A stretch of 7,192 nucleotides of DNA, taken from the NCBI GenBank assembly GCA_949286815.1, contig CASEEB010000182.1:1-7192 (forward strand), read 5' to 3'. Source of the DNA: an uncultured Eubacteriales bacterium (GTDB lineage Bacteria; Bacillota; Clostridia; Oscillospirales; CAG-272). Made by a program: the position numbers and the translations under genes. The notes below the pieces were generated by a model that ran no database searches, was not told the DNA's origin, and worked only from the letters and a program-made list of their open reading frames with translations. The stretch's first letter is position 1. Each line of letters starts with the position of its first letter. Shown here piece by piece: positions 1 through 4,871 of the stretch.

Positions 1-1268
1 AAGAACAGTACGGTCTGTATATCTTTTTCATTTACGATTTCCGTAAGACTGTTTTTATAAAATCTGTAATCTATTACATACACGTATTCATACGAGTCGG
101 CAAGAAACGGCGCAAAACAGTTTCCGTAAGATTCTTTGACAAGCAGAATTGACGAGCCGTCCGTGATGTTGGGATTATGGATTTCATAGTAAGGGAAGTC
201 ACCCTCCATAAAGCACAGATAAAGGTTGCTGCTTTGAGGATTTGGATTTATTATCGGATATGTATCTGTCACGCCATCCCGGTCTGTAATATCGACGGTT
301 TTAACGCCGACAGGTTCGTATGCGTATATTGTGTCCGGATTATTGTACAGATTAACATCCGCGGTATGACGGTAGAGCGAGCCTCTGAATCCTTCGAGCG
401 TATACATGTTATATTCGTCAAGCGAGGGGTAGCTTTTTCCTTCTCTGTCAAGAAAGACACGGCTGGCATAATATGCTCCGGTCGCCGTCCAGTGATGGTC
501 TGTCCTGAAATACAGGTATTCGTCAAAATGTTCTTCCATAGTTTTGTTTATGTTAACTGTTTTGACGGGCAACTGAATATTTGTTTGCGTATTGAAAGAT
601 GAAATCGCTTTGTATATATAATTTATGGCTGACTCGCAGTTTGAGGCGCCGAATTTTTCCTGGTCGCTTTTATCCATGCCATATGCATAAGGCATGGGCA
701 CCACCATGTTGTAAACCTGCGCGATACCGTCAAGTTTTTGCGCGGCGGTTACTATGGCTGTTGCGTATCTTTGCGCCAATTCTTTTTTAAAGTAAAAAAG
801 TTCAAAAGCGGTGTCACCCTTGACGTAATAGCCCTCTATGACCTGACCGGTGTATTCCGGCAAAGTAGGGGGTTCTGTGGGTTGTTCGGTATCTTGCTCC
901 CCTCCGGAATTGTCCTCGGTTATGGGTTCGGTTACCCATATAAATTCATCGTCGGTAGGAATTTCCTCGCTCTTGTTTTTATTGCCGGAAAACAGTTCGG
1001 TTTTCAAGCCGTGTATTTGCTGAATGTAAGAATTCGCGAGTATAAGGTCTTCGCGGAACGGAAAAGTGTCGGAATACCACAGGCTTATTTTCGATGTGTA
1101 ATCTCCGGAGAGAAAGCCGTCAATTGTGAAAGAGGGAAATTCAGTAAGATTTCTTTGCTCTCTGTCCGAATATTCGGGTCTGAGCGCGCCGATAAATCCT
1201 ATTACACAGCAACAGACCATAAAGAGCGAAAACAATATTATTTTTAACCAGGTAAAAAAAGATTTCAT
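1..1268 (-). CDS. DHHW-family (AlgX/AlgJ-like) extracytoplasmic protein, 3' end cut by window edge
   Basis: Reading leftward from an ATG at 1268, an open frame of 422 codons runs off the window without a stop. It has one N-terminal membrane segment (residues about 8-28), followed by a typical family opening (RPEYSDREQRNLTEFP, then a WYSDTFPFRED block, about 64-74). The family's name motif TDHHW is at 256-260 and a KESYGN block with a candidate nucleophile Ser380 is near the C-terminus. By analogy with the SGNH-like acetyltransferases AlgX and AlgJ, Asp257, His259 and Ser380 would form the catalytic triad; this is an inference from motif spacing. The protein would sit outside the membrane and transfer acetyl groups supplied by an MBOAT partner, which is encoded just upstream. 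Residues about 97-140 form an acidic Pro/Thr/Glu-rich insert that looks disordered. A purine-rich ribosome site (AAGAAAGGCGGA) precedes the ATG. Judging from usual family length, only a short C-terminal tail is missing. The polymer substrate cannot be read from sequence. Confidence 0.9.
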   Translation of the reverse strand, partial: MKSFFTWLKIILFSLFMVCCCVIGFIGALRPEYSDREQRNLTEFPSFTIDGFLSGDYTSKISLWYSDTFPFREDLILANSYIQQIHGLKTELFSGNKNKSEEIPTDDEFIWVTEPITEDNSGGEQDTEQPTEPPTLPEYTGQVIEGYYVKGDTAFELFYFKKELAQRYATAIVTAAQKLDGIAQVYNMVVPMPYAYGMDKSDQEKFGASNCESAINYIYKAISSFNTQTNIQLPVKTVNINKTMEEHFDEYLYFRTDHHWTATGAYYASRVFLDREGKSYPSLDEYNMYTLEGFRGSLYRHTADVNLYNNPDTIYAYEPVGVKTVDITDRDGVTDTYPIINPNPQSSNLYLCFMEGDFPYYEIHNPNITDGSSILLVKESYGNCFAPFLADSYEYVYVIDYRFYKNSLTEIVNEKDIQTVLF

Positions 1269-1372
1269 TGATTTGTCCGCCTTTCTTATTGAATATGCAG
1301 AGGTTTACTTATGGGCAGCGACGAAAAATGTATTTAATTTTATCAAGACCGTTTTTTTATATAGTCTGAAAT

Positions 1373-2815
1373 TTAAAATCTGAAGTACAGAAAAGGATTG
1401 TAACTGTCGCCCACAAGAGCGAGGGCTGAGATTGCCACAAGACAGACCGGGATTATGGCGGTTGAAAAATCATACAACGCCAAAGCGGGTTTGTTTTGAG
1501 AGGCGACGCGTTTGCGCTCAAAATATCTGCCAATGGCGGGAATAATCGGCGTACATGCAAGTATTGAGACCGCGATAAGGAAAATATTGTTTACGAATAC
1601 AATGCGGACGCTTTCATCGGAAAAAGCGTTTCCGTTCAACATAAAAATGCCTTTGAGAGCGGTACCGAGCATGGTTATATCGGTGTAATAGAAAATTATC
1701 CACCCGAAACATACTATTACGAGTGTATAGACAGTGCGGAGTATTCGCGCGACGCCGTGTATCTGACGGTTTGAAACCCGGAAAACATATTTTTCCATAA
1801 CGAGGAACACAAAGTAGTAAAGTCCCCAGAGCACGAAATTCCAGCTTGCCCCGTGCCACAGCCCGGTGAGCGACCAGACCACGAAGAGATTGAATATATG
1901 TCTCGGAACGCTTACACGGTTGCCGCCCAAGGGAATGTAGACATAGTCTCTGAAAAAAGTGGACAGTGAAATGTGCCAACGCCGCCAGAAATCCGTAACC
2001 GAAGACGCTATGTAGGGATAGTTGAAATTTTCACGGTAGTGAAAGCCTATCATCAGTCCCATTCCTATAGCCATATCGGAATACGCCGAAAAATCGAGAT
2101 AAATCTGAAGCATGTAAAGTATTGCGGACAGTATCAATGCCGACGCCGAGGTTTTAATCAGGTCGCCGTTATTGTCCGGCAGGATTTGTTTTATTATAGC
2201 GGCGCATCCGTTAGCGAGCACCGCCTTTTTGGCGAGTCCGCAGGCAAACCGTGTGATTCCCCGGCTTACCTCGTCTTTGTTGATACTGCGGTTTTCAAGC
2301 TCCAGATTAACGTCGGCGTAACGCACTATCGGACCCGCGATGCATTGATGGAAGAGCGAGGCGTACAGCAAAAGCAGCCAGTACTTTTTCTGCGCCTGCA
2401 CTTCTTTTCTGTATACGTCGATTACATATGAGATAAGCTGAAAAGTGTAAAATGATATGCCTATGGGCAGGGTGATTGACGGGATTGTCTCGGGAAATCC
2501 GAACAGAAACTTAAGGTTTGTAAGGAAAAATCCCGTGTACTTGAAAAACGCGAGAATACCGAGGGAGACGACCAGAGTCAATACAAGAAAAAGTTTTCTT
2601 TTGTCGGGATACTTTTCTATAAGCAGAGCTCCGAGGTAGCATATAAAGGTCATCAGACACAGCAGAATTACAAGCGCGGGACCTCCCCACGCGTAGAATA
2701 TCAGGGAAAACGCGAGAAGCAGAATGTTTTTTGATTTTATTCCCGGACAAAAGGCATAGCCGATGTAACATAGGGTAAAAAACGCAAATAAAAACAACAA
2801 GCTTGAAAAAACCAT
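1373..2815 (-). CDS. MBOAT-family O-acyltransferase (AlgI/PatA/DltB-like)
   Basis: Complete 480-residue polytopic membrane protein, the usual length for bacterial AlgI-type MBOATs. Family hallmarks appear in order: LPIGISFYTFQLISYVIDVY (116-135), the AGPIVRY block (160-166), YLDFSAYSDMAIG (239-251), NFNYPY then DFWRRWHISLSTFFRDY (263-291), YIPLGGNR (293-300), and LTGLWHGASWNF (316-327). His321 in LWHGA is the expected invariant catalytic histidine, and His281 in WRRWH is the second conserved one. AlgI/PatA-type enzymes move acetyl groups from a cytoplasmic donor across the membrane to a periplasmic or surface acetyltransferase; DltB does the same for D-alanine. The downstream DHHW gene, 104 bases away, favours an O-acetylation role over D-alanylation, since no dltA/C/D gene is visible. 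The position normally proline before the AGP motif is histidine (LFHQCIAGP), a minor departure from the common LFPQLIAGP. A GGAG ribosome site lies 10 bases upstream of the ATG. The target could be exopolysaccharide, peptidoglycan or a teichoic acid. Confidence 0.95.
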   Translation of the reverse strand: MVFSSLLFLFAFFTLCYIGYAFCPGIKSKNILLLAFSLIFYAWGGPALVILLCLMTFICYLGALLIEKYPDKRKLFLVLTLVVSLGILAFFKYTGFFLTNLKFLFGFPETIPSITLPIGISFYTFQLISYVIDVYRKEVQAQKKYWLLLLYASLFHQCIAGPIVRYADVNLELENRSINKDEVSRGITRFACGLAKKAVLANGCAAIIKQILPDNNGDLIKTSASALILSAILYMLQIYLDFSAYSDMAIGMGLMIGFHYRENFNYPYIASSVTDFWRRWHISLSTFFRDYVYIPLGGNRVSVPRHIFNLFVVWSLTGLWHGASWNFVLWGLYYFVFLVMEKYVFRVSNRQIHGVARILRTVYTLVIVCFGWIIFYYTDITMLGTALKGIFMLNGNAFSDESVRIVFVNNIFLIAVSILACTPIIPAIGRYFERKRVASQNKPALALYDFSTAIIPVCLVAISALALVGDSYNPFLYFRF

Positions 2816-2927
2816 AATTTATTGACTCCGTTCAGACAGTGTAGTATAGGGTTTCGCGAGGACTACTTTGTGGGTTCGGTTAAAGCTAATATCAGGCGCT
2901 TTTATCCGGAAAAAACGAGTAAAAAAT

Positions 2928-4475
2928 TTATTTTCTTTTATTTACAATATAATGAGGCGCGGCGAAAATGACCGTGATCATAACAGGGAGGAGTGCCGAC
3001 AGGCTTGAGCGGCATCCTTTAGAGTCATCCGAAGTTCCGGTCTGTGAGGATTCGCCGGATATGCCGTCAGTCTGTAAACCGGCTTCGTTTGCGGGTCGGT
3101 AAACGGCGGTGTATTCGGCGTTGCCGGTAACGGTATCGGGTATCTGTTCGCTCCATCCGACAAAAACCATGCCGTTTCTTTCGGATTCGACTTGCGGAGC
3201 CGTAAGGCTGTCTCCGTAAAATCCCGAAAATTCCTGTATAATACTTCCGTCTTCATACTTAAATATGACGGTATATTTTGAGGTGTCCCACACGGCGTAA
3301 AGGGTGACGTTCTCGTCCGCGGAATATGTGTCTCCCGGTCGGTAAGCGATGCTGCTGTCTGTGGGAGAGAGCGACCAGCCTAAAAATTTGGAATCGGTTT
3401 TCTGAGGTATTTTTGTTGAAATAGAAATGTCGGTGCCCTCGGTTTTCAATTGGGCGCTCGGAAGGTTGAGTACGTATTCGGAATTGGCGTTGTACGTGAT
3501 TTCATACACCTGCCCGCTTGAGGTCATCTGGTGCATACGTGGAGAGGACTGTACCCAGCCTTCGATCTCTCCGTTGTCGGATACGCATTTTATTTTGAAC
3601 CAGTCGTCTTTAATCTGTGTCACCGTAAATACATGATGCACATCAATTTTTCCTATCTGAGAACCGTTTTCGGATTTGTCATATACGTACAGAATTCGGT
3701 CTGATATGTACATTCCGGGCGACATTGACTCCCCGGTGTAATCTACTTTTATTACATCCTCATTTGTGTTGTAATTGACAAGACCGAATCCGACGATGAA
3801 CGAATCGGAAAGACTGTATTTCTTAAGGCAGACATACTCTCCGTTTGAGTCAAGCGAGCTTGAGTCCGAGGTGTTGCCTTCTATTGTATATACATATTGC
3901 CCGTCCGAATATCTTACTATTCCGATGTGCGTCGAAAGGCTTGAGCTGCCGGTGCTTTTAAAGAATATGAGATCTCCGCTTTTGGGCATGTAGTCCTTGT
4001 GCGCCGGCTCATACATGTCTTCCTTCATCAAAGCCTCTACCCATCTGTGACAGCTTACCTCTGCCGCGGCGGACTGTTCTTTGGACACTCCCGCCTGCCG
4101 CAGACACCAGTTGACAAAGGACGCGCACCAGTAATATCCGTAGCTGACTCCGTTTCCTTGGTTGTTGTCAAGTTTTCCGTACATTACGTTGTACTCTACG
4201 AAATCTCTGTTTCCCGTGGTGCTCAGCCCTCCGAGGTCGGCGTCGCTGTCCCCCTCGTGATATCCAAGCTGTGACAATGCGATTGCCAGAACGTCGGTAA
4301 CCTGGTCGCCGCTCAGCGGCGTCTGTATAAAGTTGTCATAATAATAACTCGCTTTATATTGGTCCGACATTTCATATGTAGGCTCTGCGGCGAAGGCAAC
4401 ATTTGCCGCGCAGATACATACAAGCAAAACCGGCAGCAGTACAAACAGTATCTTATTTATTTTTTTTCGTATCAT
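2928..4475 (-). CDS. Secreted CHAP-domain cell-wall hydrolase with SH3-like domain, InlB-type repeats and C-terminal membrane anchor
   Basis: Complete 515-residue protein. A signal peptide (lysine-rich start, hydrophobic core, cleavage near residues 29-31 after VAFA or VAFAA) is followed by a CHAP domain at about 60-235. Cys117 in YYWCASFVNWC is the expected nucleophile, His183 in THIGIV the base, and Glu199/Asn201 in IEGN the third catalytic position; GDLIFF (167-172) is also typical. CHAP enzymes are amidases or endopeptidases that cut peptidoglycan peptides or the amide linkage; which bond is cut cannot be told here. Residues about 243-311 resemble a bacterial SH3 wall-binding domain (ending EGWVQSS). 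Two InlB B-repeat/Flg_new modules follow, about 324-396 (FLGW, YRPGDTY, LYAVW) and 401-459 (FKYEDG, FVGW, YTAVY). A Ser/Thr/Gly-rich spacer leads to a GCRSSLS motif, a hydrophobic stretch and a terminal NKRK, indicating retention on the membrane or wall. AAAGGAA lies about 10 bases before the ATG. It is the first gene of the probable leftward operon. Confidence 0.9.
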   Translation of the reverse strand: MIRKKINKILFVLLPVLLVCICAANVAFAAEPTYEMSDQYKASYYYDNFIQTPLSGDQVTDVLAIALSQLGYHEGDSDADLGGLSTTGNRDFVEYNVMYGKLDNNQGNGVSYGYYWCASFVNWCLRQAGVSKEQSAAAEVSCHRWVEALMKEDMYEPAHKDYMPKSGDLIFFKSTGSSSLSTHIGIVRYSDGQYVYTIEGNTSDSSSLDSNGEYVCLKKYSLSDSFIVGFGLVNYNTNEDVIKVDYTGESMSPGMYISDRILYVYDKSENGSQIGKIDVHHVFTVTQIKDDWFKIKCVSDNGEIEGWVQSSPRMHQMTSSGQVYEITYNANSEYVLNLPSAQLKTEGTDISISTKIPQKTDSKFLGWSLSPTDSSIAYRPGDTYSADENVTLYAVWDTSKYTVIFKYEDGSIIQEFSGFYGDSLTAPQVESERNGMVFVGWSEQIPDTVTGNAEYTAVYRPANEAGLQTDGISGESSQTGTSDDSKGCRSSLSALLPVMITVIFAAPHYIVNKRK

Positions 4476-4537
4476 CTGATTGTGTTCCTTTCATTTGCCT
4501 ATTTACGTTAAAATTATACATAGACGGTCAGAACTGC

Positions 4538-4607
4538 GATAACCGAGTGGACTTTTAACTGTTGAAATCCGTACAGCATAACTTAAAACGCTTTTCTCCT
4601 CGGAATC
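4538..4607 (-). promoter_or_regulatory. Candidate structured 5' leader of the CHAP operon
   Basis: Within the predicted leader RNA (minus strand), nested complementary segments can pair. An outer helix joins GAU-U-CCGAG (4607 to 4599) to CUCGG-UU-AUC (4547 to 4538), 8 pairs around a small internal loop. An inner helix joins UUUUAA (4588 to 4583) plus CUGU (4576 to 4573) to the contiguous ACAGUUAAAA (4562 to 4553), 10 pairs with a 6-nt bulge on one side. A competing hairpin, CGGU (4545 to 4542) with ACCG (4528 to 4525), would exclude the outer helix. I do not recognise any known riboswitch core; much of the pairing is A-U and could be chance. Confidence 0.3.
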
Positions 4608-4640
4608 GGATTGATTGTTGATACGTCTTCACTCCATAGA

Positions 4641-4669
4641 ATTATACCATATTATCTAAAATTTGTAAA
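4641..4669 (-). promoter_or_regulatory. Sigma-A-type promoter for the CHAP-MBOAT-DHHW operon
   Basis: On the minus strand, TTTACA (4669 to 4664, five of six matches to TTGACA) is followed by a 17-base spacer and a perfect TATAAT (4646 to 4641). The -10 is preceded by TGG, giving an extended -10 (TGn). The expected transcription start is near 4634, leaving a leader of about 160 nt before the ATG at 4475. This is the best promoter match on this strand upstream of the operon. Confidence 0.7.
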
Positions 4670-4763
4670 GGATTTTTTTGTATATGTCTGTCAAAGCTTT
4701 TTAATATATGTAAAAATGGCATAATGCACAAATTTTCCCAATTAAAATCGGCAATATTTACTA

Positions 4764-4792
4764 TTGTTTAATTTCCGGGATTCTGATATAAT
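4764..4792 (+). promoter_or_regulatory. Sigma-A-type promoter with extended -10 for the glycoside-hydrolase-like gene
   Basis: A perfect TATAAT at 4787-4792 is preceded by TGA (extended -10, TGn) and lies 17 bases after TTGTTT (4764-4769), which keeps the TTG half of the -35 consensus. The expected start is near 4799, giving a leader of about 70 nt. The extended -10 probably compensates for the weak -35. Confidence 0.7.
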
Positions 4793-4858
4793 TATTTCGT
4801 ATTCATAAACAAAAAAGTACTGAGGGATTATTTTTGTTTTTGAATTATTAATATTTGC

Positions 4859-4863
4859 GGAGG
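4859..4863 (+). promoter_or_regulatory. Ribosome binding site (GGAGG) fixing the start of the glycoside-hydrolase-like gene
   Basis: GGAGG lies 8 bases upstream of the ATG at 4872, an ideal Firmicute Shine-Dalgarno spacing. It supports this start, from which a signal peptide is read immediately. Confidence 0.85.
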
Positions 4864-4871
4864 TTTGTCTG

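Larger units (their letters stand above)
4476..4871. other. Divergent intergenic region with two promoters
   Basis: A 396-base AT-rich region lies between the starts of the leftward CHAP gene and the rightward glycoside-hydrolase-like gene. It holds one good sigma-A-type promoter for each direction (4641-4669 minus, 4764-4792 plus). The 94 bases between the two -35 boxes are very AT-rich, with runs of T and A, and contain only a short odd palindrome GCATAATGC at about 4719-4727. The leftward leader (about 4476-4634) has several complementary segments. I see no small coding gene, tRNA or Rho-independent terminator here. Divergent arrangement means both transcription units could share a regulator binding between the promoters, but no clear operator repeat is visible. 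Confidence 0.8.

Noticed and set aside
177..1383. Several plus-strand open frames of 63-169 codons
   Set aside because: They lie opposite the DHHW gene, which has a continuous frame, recognisable family motifs and a ribosome site. The plus-strand translations have no family resemblance and are antisense shadows.
1614..2771. Open frames on both strands inside the MBOAT gene
   Set aside because: The MBOAT frame has all family motifs across its length; the others are arginine- and cysteine-rich shadow translations.
2843..2848. TATACT on the minus strand as a promoter for the MBOAT gene
   Set aside because: It is a fair -10 match, but the hexamer 17 bases upstream (ACAAAG) does not resemble a -35 and there is no TGn extension.
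2881..2904. Inverted TAAAGC/GCTTTTA as a terminator after the CHAP gene
   Set aside because: The stem is 5-6 pairs with a bulge, AT-rich and not followed by a T-run in the direction of transcription; it is too weak to call a terminator.
4513..4518. Second TATAAT on the minus strand close to the CHAP start
   Set aside because: The 17-base-upstream hexamer is TATCGC and the TGn extension is absent, so it is a poorer promoter than the one at 4641-4669. It remains a possible alternative start.
4689..4694. Perfect TTGACA on the minus strand
   Set aside because: No acceptable -10 hexamer lies 16-18 bases downstream; the sequence there reads close to CCTTTA.
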